From Lactobacillales bacterium (lineage in GTDB: Bacteria; Bacillota_I; Bacilli_A; RF39; UBA660), in NCBI GenBank assembly GCA_015059545.1, contig SVAG01000002.1, forward strand, positions 1 through 64,000: a stretch of 64,000 nucleotides of DNA, in the 5' to 3' direction. Below the pieces are notes generated by a model that did no database searches, was not told where the DNA came from, and was given only the letters and a program-made list of their open reading frames with translations. Made by a program: the position numbers and the translations under genes. Of this stretch, positions 50,643 to 58,801 are shown piece by piece; within the stretch, counting starts at the first letter, position 1, and each line of letters starts with the position of its first letter.

Positions 50643-52127
50643 ATGTATATAAATAATAAGATATTAATCGGAAAAAATGAAAATATAGAAACATATATTT
50701 TACCTGAAAAAGCTAATAGACATGGAATTATAACAGGTGCTAGTGGTAGTGGTAAAACTATTACTTTAAAAGTTATGGCTGAAAGTTTTTCAGATGCATC
50801 TGTTCCAGTATTTTTAGTTGATGTTAAAGGTGATTTAGCTGGAATGTGCATTAAAGGTGAAATGAATGAAAATATAGAAAAAAGAGTTAATAATTTAAAT
50901 TTAGAAGGATTTGAATTAAAAAATTACCCTACTCATTTTTGGGATGTTTATGGAGAATCTGGTCATCCTATTAGAACAACTGTATCTAACATAGGTGCTA
51001 AATTACTTTCTCGTATGCTTAATTTAACTGATGCTCAAGAAGGTGTTTTAACTATTATATTTAAAATAGCTGAAGATGAAAAATTAGAGATTGTTGATTT
51101 AAAAGATTTAAGAGCAATGCTTACTTATGTTGGTGATAAAAGAAAAGAATATACTTTAAATTATGGAAATATTACTTTACAAAGTATTGGTGCGATCCAA
51201 CGTAATTTACTTTCTTTAGAAGAAGAAGGTGGAGATTATTTCTTTGGTAAACCTGAATTTAATATAAAAGATTTTATGAAATATAATAGTGCTGATGGTA
51301 GAGGTTTTATAAATGTATTACATGCAGCTACTTTATTTAAGAAACCTACACTGTATGCTACATTCCTACTTTGGTTACTTGATTCACTTTATAATGAGAT
51401 GCCAGAAGTTGGTGATTTAGATAAACCTAAATTAGTATTCTTTATTGATGAAGCTCACCTACTTTTCTCTGAAATGCCAGATCATATGATTAAAAATATT
51501 ATAAGCATTGTTAAATTAATTCGTTCTAAAGGAATTGGTCTTTATTTTATATCTCAAAGTCCTAGTGATATACCAGATGAAATATTATCACAACTTGGAA
51601 ATAGAGTTCAACATGTTTTAAGATATTATACTAAGAGTGATGCTAAAGCTATTAAAGCAGCTTGTGATTCATTTAGAGAAAATCCAAACTTTAATACAGA
51701 AGACACTATTAAAGAATTAGAAACTGGTGAGGCATTAGTTTCATTCCAAAATGAAAATGGTGAACCTTCAATTGTAGAAAAAGTAACTATCTTACCTCCA
51801 CAAAGTAAAATGGGAACAATTGATGATGAAACAAGAAATAATGTTATAAAATCAGATATGTTCTATCAAAAATATGAAAACAAAATTGATAATGAATCTG
51901 CTTTTGAAAAAATAAATGATAATAAAATAATGGAAGAAAAAGTTGTTAATGAAGAAACAAGGGTACTTAAAAAAGATGGTGAAGAAATTAAAACAACAAA
52001 GACAACTACTACTAAGAAAAAGAAAAAAAGTAGCATTGAAAAAGCTACTAATAAGGTTACTAATTCTGCTTTAAATACACTTGGTAGAAAAATAGGAAAT
52101 TCAATTTTTAAAGGATTATTTAAGTAA
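50643..52127 (+). CDS. HerA-like ATPase, DUF853 (YjgR) family
   Basis: 494 aa. P-loop GASGSGKT (33-40), FLVDVKGDLAGM (~57), Walker B LVFFIDEAHLLFSEMPDHM (~260-278), and GIGLYFISQSPSDIPDEILSQLGNRVQH, which are DUF853 hallmarks. Related to the archaeal HerA DNA-translocating ATPases; the role in bacteria is not settled. C-terminal ~90 residues are a charged Lys/Thr-rich tail. AGGAGG before the ATG. It ends convergent with, and overlapping by 12 nt, the ORF6N gene. Confidence 0.88.
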   Translation: MYINNKILIGKNENIETYILPEKANRHGIITGASGSGKTITLKVMAESFSDASVPVFLVDVKGDLAGMCIKGEMNENIEKRVNNLNLEGFELKNYPTHFWDVYGESGHPIRTTVSNIGAKLLSRMLNLTDAQEGVLTIIFKIAEDEKLEIVDLKDLRAMLTYVGDKRKEYTLNYGNITLQSIGAIQRNLLSLEEEGGDYFFGKPEFNIKDFMKYNSADGRGFINVLHAATLFKKPTLYATFLLWLLDSLYNEMPEVGDLDKPKLVFFIDEAHLLFSEMPDHMIKNIISIVKLIRSKGIGLYFISQSPSDIPDEILSQLGNRVQHVLRYYTKSDAKAIKAACDSFRENPNFNTEDTIKELETGEALVSFQNENGEPSIVEKVTILPPQSKMGTIDDETRNNVIKSDMFYQKYENKIDNESAFEKINDNKIMEEKVVNEETRVLKKDGEEIKTTKTTTTKKKKKSSIEKATNKVTNSALNTLGRKIGNSIFKGLFK

Positions 52128-52137
52128 TCCTTTTATT
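52107..52137. terminator. Shared terminator in the overlap of two convergent genes
   Basis: Stem AAAGGATTA/TAATCCTTT (52110-52118, 52125-52133), loop 6 nt, T runs both ways. Both the HerA-like and the ORF6N gene stop in it. Confidence 0.75.
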
Positions 52138-53000
52138 TTATCTAATAATAATTCTTTTACTATATTCTCTTCTATTATATTTATAGAAAATGTTTTATTT
52201 CCTATATAATTTATAGATGCTCCTAAATGATAAAATAAATTTTCATCTAATATAATATATCTATCATGGAATGTATTATCATATATTATTTTTAAATTAT
52301 CATATTGTTTATTATATTTTTCTATATCTATTTCTTTTATTAAGTTATTTTTTCTTGTTATTAATATTACTTTTCTTTTTACATTTGAAATTATATCTAA
52401 TAATTTTTTATCCGCATATGAATCTATAATTATAATATTTTCTTTACTTTCATTTAATATATCTATTATCTTAGAATAAGCATCATATATTTGTCCATTA
52501 AAATATATTTCATTTTTTAATTTTCTCTCTTCTAGTTTATCAAATGATTCTTGTAATAATTTTATATCATTATCATGTTCTAATACTAATCTATTAATAT
52601 ACTGTTGTTCTATTAGATTATTTGATATGTATTTTCTCATTATCACAAATGCGTCCATTATTCTTATGCTTACTTCTTCAGCAATTGAAGTTCTAAGTAC
52701 AGATGATAACATAGCTACACCTTGTTCTGTAAATACATATGGTAAATATTTACTGTAATGACCTTGTTCTAATTCTAAGGTCCCAAATTGGGACCTTAGA
52801 ATGTTATCATATTCTTCTTTAGTTAATTTAAATGCAAATCTTTCTGGAAATCGTTTAATGTGCCTTTTTACAGCTTGATTAATTGTTTTTGTACCATTTT
52901 TACATCCATATAATTTAGCTAAATCACTATCTAACATTACTTGTTTTCCTCTTATTTCATATATCATATTTTCTATTTTTTCTTCTACTATTTGATTCAT
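52116..53000 (-). CDS. ORF6N-domain protein with PLD-like C-terminal part, copy 1
   Basis: 294 aa. ORF6N DNA-binding domain (~10-90; EIRGKQVMLDSDLAKLYG, RFPERFAFKLT, KYLPYVFTEQGVAMLSSVL), a helical middle (~120-165) and a C-terminal domain (~170-294) with IIIIDSYADKKLLDII and HDRYIILDENLFYHLGASINYIGNK, a phospholipase-D-like pattern with the His-Asp-Arg box. ORF6N proteins are common in phages and mobile islands, but this form is also chromosomal. The coding sequence holds a perfect 14-bp inverted repeat. A paralogue lies at 57900. Single gene with AAAGGAGAG. Confidence 0.85.
   Translation of the reverse strand: MNQIVEEKIENMIYEIRGKQVMLDSDLAKLYGCKNGTKTINQAVKRHIKRFPERFAFKLTKEEYDNILRSQFGTLELEQGHYSKYLPYVFTEQGVAMLSSVLRTSIAEEVSIRIMDAFVIMRKYISNNLIEQQYINRLVLEHDNDIKLLQESFDKLEERKLKNEIYFNGQIYDAYSKIIDILNESKENIIIIDSYADKKLLDIISNVKRKVILITRKNNLIKEIDIEKYNKQYDNLKIIYDNTFHDRYIILDENLFYHLGASINYIGNKTFSINIIEENIVKELLLDKIKGLLK
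52773..52801. repeat. Perfect inverted repeat inside ORF6N gene 1
   Basis: Arms TTCTAAGGTCCCAA (52773-52786) and its exact complement (52788-52801) around a single central base. It encodes LRSQFGTLE, just before the conserved KYLPYVFTE segment. No other coding sequence in the window shows so strong a palindrome, apart from the paralogue. Confidence 0.9.
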
Positions 53001-53079
53001 TTAACTCTCCTTTATAAATTAATAATATATCTTCTAATATTAATTTACTCTATATCTTTTATAAATCCTTTTAAATAAC

Positions 53080-53106
53080 AAAAAAAAGACTAAAACTAGT
53101 CTTTTT
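53080..53106 (-). terminator. Terminator of the MazG-like gene
   Basis: Perfect 10-bp stem AAAAAGACTA/TAGTCTTTTT (53083-53092, 53097-53106), 4-nt loop holding the stop codon, T run on the minus strand. Confidence 0.8.
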
Positions 53107-53416
53107 TTATAACATTTTCTAAAAATATTTTTTCATTAAATGAACCTCTTTTTTTTGATTTAGTTTTAGCTACTTCTATTACTTTATCAAGTGATTCACC
53201 TTCTAGGGTTGCTAATGAAGAAATGACTTCTAACATATCTGCTAATTCTTCTATTCGATCATTTCCTTTTGAATTTAATACTTCATTATATTCTTCATAT
53301 AATTTTTTTTCTAATTCTTTTTTATATTCTTCATCTGTTAATATTCTTGTTATTGGTTCTTCTCCATTATTTTTAATTATTTCTGGTATTTTATCTCTTA
53401 CTAATTTTTGATACAT
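53096..53416 (-). CDS. MazG-like nucleotide pyrophosphohydrolase
   Basis: 106 aa. YQKLVRDKIPEIIKNNGE at the N terminus and the EE-x3-E/EELADMLEVISSLA helix (~42 and ~56-70), which provides the Mg ligands of all-alpha NTP pyrophosphatases. This small form is widespread; it may clean up odd nucleotides. The ribosome site is poor (AAAGGA is ~14 nt away). It follows the 393-aa gene by 32 nt. Confidence 0.82.
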   Translation of the reverse strand: MYQKLVRDKIPEIIKNNGEEPITRILTDEEYKKELEKKLYEEYNEVLNSKGNDRIEELADMLEVISSLATLEGESLDKVIEVAKTKSKKRGSFNEKIFLENVIKKD

Positions 53417-53448
53417 ATTATTTTAATCCTTTCATTATCATAATCAAT

Positions 53449-54630
53449 TTATCTCATCTTCATTATTTTTTTATGTATATTTCCAAATGTATCTTCTTTA
53501 TTCTTTTCATACATTTTTATTTTTTCATTAATATATACTTCTACTAAAGGTGACGAAATATCTAATAATTCTACATTTCCCTTTTCTTTATTAATTACGA
53601 TTGGTGAATCAACTCTTATATTCCAACCTCTTTTTAAATATTCATAATAGTCTCCAATACTTAACAAATTACAAGTAGAAATTGTTTTATCTATACAAGT
53701 TTCTACTTTAGCAAAACCACAACATCTCATTAAAATTTCACTAAAATCATTATTACATATTTCAATAATCTTATTTAATTCATCGTTTGGATTTAAAGTA
53801 TATTTTTGAAGTTTTTCAAAAAAATCATAAAATGAAGCTTCTGCACTTAATACTCCACATATAAATTTAATAACTTTTGGGTCATATGTAACTAATTCAT
53901 TATCATAAATAGTTTTCATTTTAAGTCTTCCAATATATTCATCATAATCAAATTTGTTAACGCATTCTTCATTTTTTATTTTTAACTTTTTATTTATATA
54001 ATATGAAGTATCAGTTATATTGTAATTATTATCAAAAGACCATTTTACTCTATCAAATGCATATGAAAGATTTGTCTCATTATGTCCATATCCAGTATTA
54101 TATAAATCTCCTAATGGAGTAATATACCATGCATTTGGCAAATAACGCTTATCTAATTCATTATCTAAAGAATAAATAATCTTTACACGTTTTATTTCTT
54201 TTAATGCCTGTGATATTTGAATACATATATTATTCCATTTTTCTTTTTGTAATGGGAAACATGGTATTAAAATTTTTAATATTTTTTGATATTCACTCAA
54301 TAAACAATTTATATCATGTTCAGATAATTCTAATGATTGTTCATAATATTTTAAACTTCCTAATTCCTCATAAATAATTTTTTCATATTCCGAATATTTA
54401 TCATAGCTAAAATCAGAATTTAACATCTTATTTAATTCTTCAAATCTTTCTAATGATAAGTTTTTTATAATAAAATTTATATTTTTTATTTCTTCAAATA
54501 TATTTCTATATTTTATAAAAAAATCAATTGATAATTTTTTATATAATAATGGTGGATCTAATAATTTATTATTTTTACTTAAAATATAAAATTCTTGAGG
54601 ATTTTCTAATTCTTTATGATATTTAATCAT
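53449..54630 (-). CDS. Hypothetical protein, 393 aa
   Basis: Not recognised. Soluble, mostly helical N-terminal half (~20-150), then a stretch YLPNAWYITPLGDLYNTGYGHNETNL (~183-208) that looks like a ligand or catalytic loop, and a Cys-containing helical part (MRCCGFAKVETCIDKTISTC, ~305-325) with five Cys. No signal peptide. Four or five close Cys could bind a metal. It has its own promoter region and is followed by the MazG-like gene. Confidence 0.5.
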   Translation of the reverse strand: MIKYHKELENPQEFYILSKNNKLLDPPLLYKKLSIDFFIKYRNIFEEIKNINFIIKNLSLERFEELNKMLNSDFSYDKYSEYEKIIYEELGSLKYYEQSLELSEHDINCLLSEYQKILKILIPCFPLQKEKWNNICIQISQALKEIKRVKIIYSLDNELDKRYLPNAWYITPLGDLYNTGYGHNETNLSYAFDRVKWSFDNNYNITDTSYYINKKLKIKNEECVNKFDYDEYIGRLKMKTIYDNELVTYDPKVIKFICGVLSAEASFYDFFEKLQKYTLNPNDELNKIIEICNNDFSEILMRCCGFAKVETCIDKTISTCNLLSIGDYYEYLKRGWNIRVDSPIVINKEKGNVELLDISSPLVEVYINEKIKMYEKNKEDTFGNIHKKIMKMR

Positions 54631-54692
54631 ACTATCACACTTTCATATAAAATATATTTTTTATACTATCATATAAATATACAAATGTAAAT

Positions 54693-54719
54693 AAAAGTAG
54701 ATATCAATTATCTACTTTT
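54693..54719 (-). terminator. Terminator of the XRE-DUF4097 operon
   Basis: Perfect 11-bp stem AAAAGTAGATA/TATCTACTTTT (54693-54703, 54709-54719), 5-nt loop with the stop codon in it, AT-rich tail on the minus strand. Confidence 0.75.
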
Positions 54720-55591
54720 ATATCACCTAAATCATTTTTAATTTCTAAAGTCACATCTGCATCTCTATAATTATTATTTATTTTTTCTTTTCCTAAATCT
54801 GTTTCTACATCTATATATACATTTTCTATATTATCTATTTCAATATCTCCTAAATCACTTTTAATTTTTGAATCTTTAGTTAATACTACATTATCTAGTT
54901 CTATATCTCCACAATCATTACTAATATTCAAATAACTATCAATATTTTTTATTTCAATATCTCCAAGATTATTTTCAGCAGTTATTTCATTAACTTCTTT
55001 AATTTTTATATCTCCTGCAGATACTTCTATATTTGCAGTATTAGCTTTAGTTATATTTACATTTCCTAAATCATTTTTTACTTTTATATTATTTGCATCT
55101 AATACTTTTATATCACCAAAATTTTCTTCTATTTTTATATTAGCATTCGTAAATTCTTCTATTTCTATATTACCAAAATTATTTTCTATATTAATTTTAT
55201 TTGAATAATTTTTTGGTAAATAAATTTCTACTTTTGATATAAGTGTATTAATACAGAAAAATTTACATTTTTTTGCTTTTACATTTATATCTAATATACC
55301 ATTACTATTATTAATATTACTATTTTTTTCTTCATTATATATTAATACTTTTATTTGTTCTTCTCCACTATTTTTTACATAAATATTACCTGCTTCTACA
55401 TTAATATTTATTTCATTCATATTATTATCATATATTTCTTCTATTTCTAATTTTTCACTTACACCTTTATATGTTTTAAACATTTTAAAATTAATTGTAT
55501 TATTCATTAATAAAATCATAACAGTTATAACAGAAATTACTATGATAGATAATAAAATAATTAAAAATATTGTTAATGTTTTATTTTTCAT
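54704..55591 (-). CDS. DUF4097-type membrane-anchored beta-helix protein
   Basis: 295 aa from the ATG at 55591, the one with good spacing to AGAGGTG; two more start codons lie 6 and 9 nt up. One anchor helix (~6-28), then at least seven degenerate ~20-residue turns of the form I-x-NxxGDI-x-I-x-N (~140-295), as in DUF4097 right-handed beta-helix proteins. Exposed outside. It starts inside the XRE regulator gene, and XRE-DUF4097 pairs are a known arrangement in Firmicutes, thought to sense envelope stress. Confidence 0.82.
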   Translation of the reverse strand: MKNKTLTIFLIILLSIIVISVITVMILLMNNTINFKMFKTYKGVSEKLEIEEIYDNNMNEININVEAGNIYVKNSGEEQIKVLIYNEEKNSNINNSNGILDINVKAKKCKFFCINTLISKVEIYLPKNYSNKINIENNFGNIEIEEFTNANIKIEENFGDIKVLDANNIKVKNDLGNVNITKANTANIEVSAGDIKIKEVNEITAENNLGDIEIKNIDSYLNISNDCGDIELDNVVLTKDSKIKSDLGDIEIDNIENVYIDVETDLGKEKINNNYRDADVTLEIKNDLGDIKVDN

Positions 55592-56210
55592 TTTCATCAC
55601 CTCTTAATGAAATTATTAATTTAATTATTTGCATTATTAATGCATATACTATCCATATTAACCATGTGATATGCCATGCCATTGTTATAAAGCTTATAAA
55701 TAAATATATTATTAATGTAATTAATGATAACACATTATCTATTTGTTTTATAAGCTTCTTTTCTTTTTTTTCTTTTTCTGTTTTTTCTTCTTTATAAACT
55801 ATACAAGTATATACTATAAAGAATGTTGCTACTCCAGAAATAAGTAAGAATCCTGCAGCAGCTATAACTGGATTTATCATAAGCACTGGTACTGAAATCA
55901 TAATCCAAGTAATTGCAATAAAATAACATAATACTCCTATTCCTATTCCTTTTGCTCTTTTTTTAGCAATTTCTTCTTTTTTTGAAGATAATTTTTCTTC
56001 TTTTATTTCTTCTTTTTTTCCTGTAAGTAATTCATCAGCTGTTATTCCATATAACTCACATAATGGAGCTATTTTATCAAAGTCTGGAGTACTTTGATCT
56101 GTTTCCCATTTAGAAATAGTTTGCCTTGATACATTTAATTTAAATGCTACTTCTTCTTGAGATAAATGTTCTTTTTTTCTTAAATTTAATAATCTTTCTC
56201 CTAAATTCAT
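55581..56210 (-). CDS. Membrane-bound XRE-family regulator
   Basis: 209 aa from the ATG at 56210 (AGGTGG 7 nt upstream; a GTG 9 nt earlier lies on it). HTH_3 domain (MNLGERLLNLRKKEHLSQEEVAFKLNVSRQTISKWE..., 1-65), charged linker (~68-90) and four membrane helices (~92-112, ~117-137, ~160-180, ~184-203). Links DNA binding to the membrane. An inverted repeat in its promoter region is a candidate own-operator. Overlaps the DUF4097 gene by 11 nt. Confidence 0.88.
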   Translation of the reverse strand: MNLGERLLNLRKKEHLSQEEVAFKLNVSRQTISKWETDQSTPDFDKIAPLCELYGITADELLTGKKEEIKEEKLSSKKEEIAKKRAKGIGIGVLCYFIAITWIMISVPVLMINPVIAAAGFLLISGVATFFIVYTCIVYKEEKTEKEKKEKKLIKQIDNVLSLITLIIYLFISFITMAWHITWLIWIVYALIMQIIKLIISLRGDENEK

Positions 56211-56260
56211 TCTTTCCACCTCACACCAAAATTATATTATTTTTATCGGTTGCACTCTAC

Positions 56261-56284
56261 CAATTTCACTTTGAAATTTGTCAA
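56261..56284 (-). promoter_or_regulatory. Candidate operator and promoter of the XRE gene
   Basis: TTGACA (56284-56279) is followed at once by the inverted repeat AATTTCA-CTT-TGAAATT (56262-56278) and then TAGAGT, a 19-nt spacer. A TATAAT lies further down at about 56230-56236. The palindrome sits just where a regulator would bind. Confidence 0.55.
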
Positions 56285-56310
56285 CTAAACTTAACATTTA
56301 CTAAATTATA

Positions 56311-56340
56311 ACACAAAAAACATTATTTTAATAATGTTTT
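56311..56340 (-). terminator. Terminator of the 127-aa membrane gene
   Basis: Perfect 11-bp stem AAAACATTATT/AATAATGTTTT (56317-56327, 56330-56340), 2-nt loop, TTTTGTG tail on the minus strand. Confidence 0.7.
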
Positions 56341-56722
56341 AATTAAAAGCAAGTTCTACATCTAATTCTTCATCTTGATATGCAATATATAAAAATATAA
56401 CTCCACTTAATGCAATTAACAAAGATCCTATTAATGATAATGTCACTAATTTTTTCTTTTTTAATGAATCATTTTCTTTTAAATTTTTGTAATCATCTAA
56501 TGAATCTTTTACAAAGTATAAATATACAATTATCAAAATAGAAAATATAAATATCATTATTTTTCTATATTTTTCTTTACTTATATTATCATTAAATAAA
56601 TAATATTTTTCTTCTAAAGAATTAGAATAAAAACTAAGTGCTATTATTCCAATATATATAATCCAAATAAAATCTTCAATTTTAATTTGTTCTAATTTTC
56701 TATTTAATTCATTATAATTCAT
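56339..56722 (-). CDS. Small membrane protein, 127 aa
   Basis: Not recognised. Three hydrophobic helices (~16-32, ~52-70, ~90-112) and an acidic C terminus (DEELDVELAFN). The ribosome site is not clear (AAATTTAAT before the ATG). It stands between the surface repeat gene and the XRE operon, with its own terminator. Function unknown. Confidence 0.5.
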   Translation of the reverse strand: MNYNELNRKLEQIKIEDFIWIIYIGIIALSFYSNSLEEKYYLFNDNISKEKYRKIMIFIFSILIIVYLYFVKDSLDDYKNLKENDSLKKKKLVTLSLIGSLLIALSGVIFLYIAYQDEELDVELAFN

Positions 56723-56755
56723 ATTAAATTTTATGAATTATATTATAATAAATAC

Positions 56756-56780
56756 TAAAAAAGTAAGCATTAAGCTTACT
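56756..56780 (-). terminator. Terminator of the Flg_new repeat gene
   Basis: Stem AGTAAGC/GCTTACT (56762-56768, 56774-56780), 5-nt loop, TTTTTTAG on the minus strand. Confidence 0.75.
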
Positions 56781-57840
56781 AATTTTCTTGACATTTAATT
56801 GTTTCTGTTTTTTTACATACATTACCACTTTTTGTATATCCGCTTGGACATCCTTTTGTAGTTACTTTCTTAACTGTTTTAACACACCAACTATGACCAC
56901 TACTATCTTTATAATCAACTTCAGCTGCTTCCCAAGTATCACATTGTCTTATACTTGCATCTTCTTTTGTAGCTAAATTAATACAATATGTTCCTGATCC
57001 ATACCAAGTATTATATGATATTGATCCACTTGGACAAGATGTTTTAGAAATCATATTTGTTGTAACTTCCTTAGTACATTTACTTCCATCACCAACAGGT
57101 GTACAATCTTTTGGACAAGTATATGGTTCTTTCCATGTAGCTTTAATAACCATATCTGTTGTAATTTTTGTTTCTTTAGTTATTTCATTTCCATCTTTAT
57201 CAACCCATCCAGCAAATTTAAATCCTTCTTTTGTTGGATTCATTGGTAATAAAATTATTTTACCATTTTCAATTATTATACTTCCAATTTTATTTCCACC
57301 ATCTGTATCAAATTTAATTTCTAATGTTTTTGCTTTTTCACTTATCCAGAATGCTTTTAATGTTGTATCTTCATCAAATGTAATATCTTCTGTTATAAGG
57401 TATCCATCTTCATTTACCCAACCTACAAATATATATCCTTCTTTTGTTGGTTCTACAGGCATTAAAATAACTGTTCCTTTTTCTATTATGATATCTTCGA
57501 TTTTATTTCCACCATCTGTATCATATGTAATTTTTGAAGTTTCAACATCATTACTAATCCATTTAGCTTTAAATGTTGTATCTTCTGTTATTTTTGTTCC
57601 TGTTGTTACAACTTTTCCTTTTTTATTTGTCCATCCAACAAATTTATATCCTTCTTTTTTAGGTTCATCTGGTAATTTTGTTATTTTTTTATCTTTTATT
57701 TCTATATTTTCAACTTCTGAACCACCGTCTGTATCAAGTTTAATAATGTATGTTTCTTGTCTATTAAGTAACAAGAATATTATAATACCTAAAAGTATTA
57801 ATATTGTGATTACAATTAAAGCAATCCACTTTTTCTTCAT
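56779..57840 (-). CDS. Surface protein with three Listeria-Bacteroides (Flg_new/InlB B) repeats
   Basis: 353 aa. N-terminal anchor helix (~4-24), then three ~67-residue repeats of the form LDTDGG-x-I-x-I...P-x-P-x-KEGY-x-FVGW...DTTFKAKW (~32-93, ~103-162, ~170-235), and a Cys-rich C-terminal domain (~240-353) with about twelve Cys, probably disulfide-bonded outside. Such repeats are found in cell-surface adhesins such as internalins. Strong AAAGGAGG. Single gene. Confidence 0.85.
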   Translation of the reverse strand: MKKKWIALIVITILILLGIIIFLLLNRQETYIIKLDTDGGSEVENIEIKDKKITKLPDEPKKEGYKFVGWTNKKGKVVTTGTKITEDTTFKAKWISNDVETSKITYDTDGGNKIEDIIIEKGTVILMPVEPTKEGYIFVGWVNEDGYLITEDITFDEDTTLKAFWISEKAKTLEIKFDTDGGNKIGSIIIENGKIILLPMNPTKEGFKFAGWVDKDGNEITKETKITTDMVIKATWKEPYTCPKDCTPVGDGSKCTKEVTTNMISKTSCPSGSISYNTWYGSGTYCINLATKEDASIRQCDTWEAAEVDYKDSSGHSWCVKTVKKVTTKGCPSGYTKSGNVCKKTETIKCQEN

Positions 57841-57899
57841 AAATAGTATCCTCCTTTTACTTATTTTACTATAACAATATTAAAAATTCAATAAGTAAA

Positions 57900-58754
57900 T
57901 TATTTTTGCCTTAAATGTTCAAGTATATTTTCTAGCAATTTTTTATCTTCTATTTTATTTATACTAAAACATTTCTTTCCTAAATCTTTAAAGGAGGCTC
58001 CTGAATGATATAATGTACTTCTATCTATTATAATAAATCTATCATGAAAATTATTATTTATTTTTATATTTAAATTATTATATTGTTCTTTATATTTTTC
58101 TATATCTTTATTATTGTATTTATTTGTTATTATTGTTACTTCTTTATCTAAAAAACTTATTATATCTAATATCTGTTTATCAATATAGTTATCTATTATT
58201 ATAATTTCTTCTTCTGCTTCTTTTAATATATCAACTAATAATGAATATGCATCATATATTTGTCCTTCAAAAAATATATGACTTTGTTTTTCTTTTTTAT
58301 CCAACGCTTCAAATAATTTATCTATCTTATTATCATGTTCTATATATTTAGTTTCTAAATTAGATATTCTTATTTCATAATTATTTACATATTTTTTTAA
58401 ATTAACAAAAGCTTCTACAATTCTTAAACTAGTTTTTATAGCTATTTCACTTTTTAAAATTCCAGCTAACATCGTTACTCCATATTCAGTAAATACATAA
58501 GGTAAATATTTACGATGTTGTCCTCTGCCATTTTTTAAGGTGAAATTTTTGCACCTTAAAAAATTATATTCTTCATTTGTTAATTGAAAACAATATTCTA
58601 ATGGAAATCTCTTAATATTGTTTTTTACATTTCTATTCAAATCTTTGGTTGAATAATTAAATAATTTAGCTAAATCACTATCTAACATTACTTGTTTTCC
58701 TCTTATTTCATATATTAAATTTTCTATTTTTTCTTTTTCCATGATATCATTCAT
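57900..58754 (-). CDS. ORF6N-domain protein with PLD-like C-terminal part, copy 2
   Basis: 284 aa from the ATG at 58754 (AGAGGTGA 7 nt upstream; longer in-frame start at 58787 lacks one). Same layout as the 52116 protein: ORF6N domain (EIRGKQVMLDSDLAKLF, KYLPYVFTEYGVTML), helical middle, C-terminal IIIIDNYIDKQILDII and HDRFIIIDRSTLYHSGASFKDLGKK. The inverted repeat also occurs here at the same place but with a different sequence. No obvious terminator follows. Confidence 0.84.
   Translation of the reverse strand: MNDIMEKEKIENLIYEIRGKQVMLDSDLAKLFNYSTKDLNRNVKNNIKRFPLEYCFQLTNEEYNFLRCKNFTLKNGRGQHRKYLPYVFTEYGVTMLAGILKSEIAIKTSLRIVEAFVNLKKYVNNYEIRISNLETKYIEHDNKIDKLFEALDKKEKQSHIFFEGQIYDAYSLLVDILKEAEEEIIIIDNYIDKQILDIISFLDKEVTIITNKYNNKDIEKYKEQYNNLNIKINNNFHDRFIIIDRSTLYHSGASFKDLGKKCFSINKIEDKKLLENILEHLRQK
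58531..58563. repeat. Perfect inverted repeat inside ORF6N gene 2
   Basis: Arms TTTTTTAAGGTG (58531-58542) and CACCTTAAAAAA (58552-58563), 9-nt centre. It encodes FLRCKNFTLKN, at the same point of the protein alignment as the palindrome of copy 1. Confidence 0.88.
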
Positions 58755-58801
58755 AAAATCACCTCTAAAACTAATATACTCTATCAATTTTAAGAATCCT
58801 T

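Noticed and set aside
52116-58754. Mobile element bounded by the two ORF6N genes
   Set aside because: No transposase, integrase, terminal repeats or att-like duplications were found; the genes between are ordinary, and base composition is unchanged.
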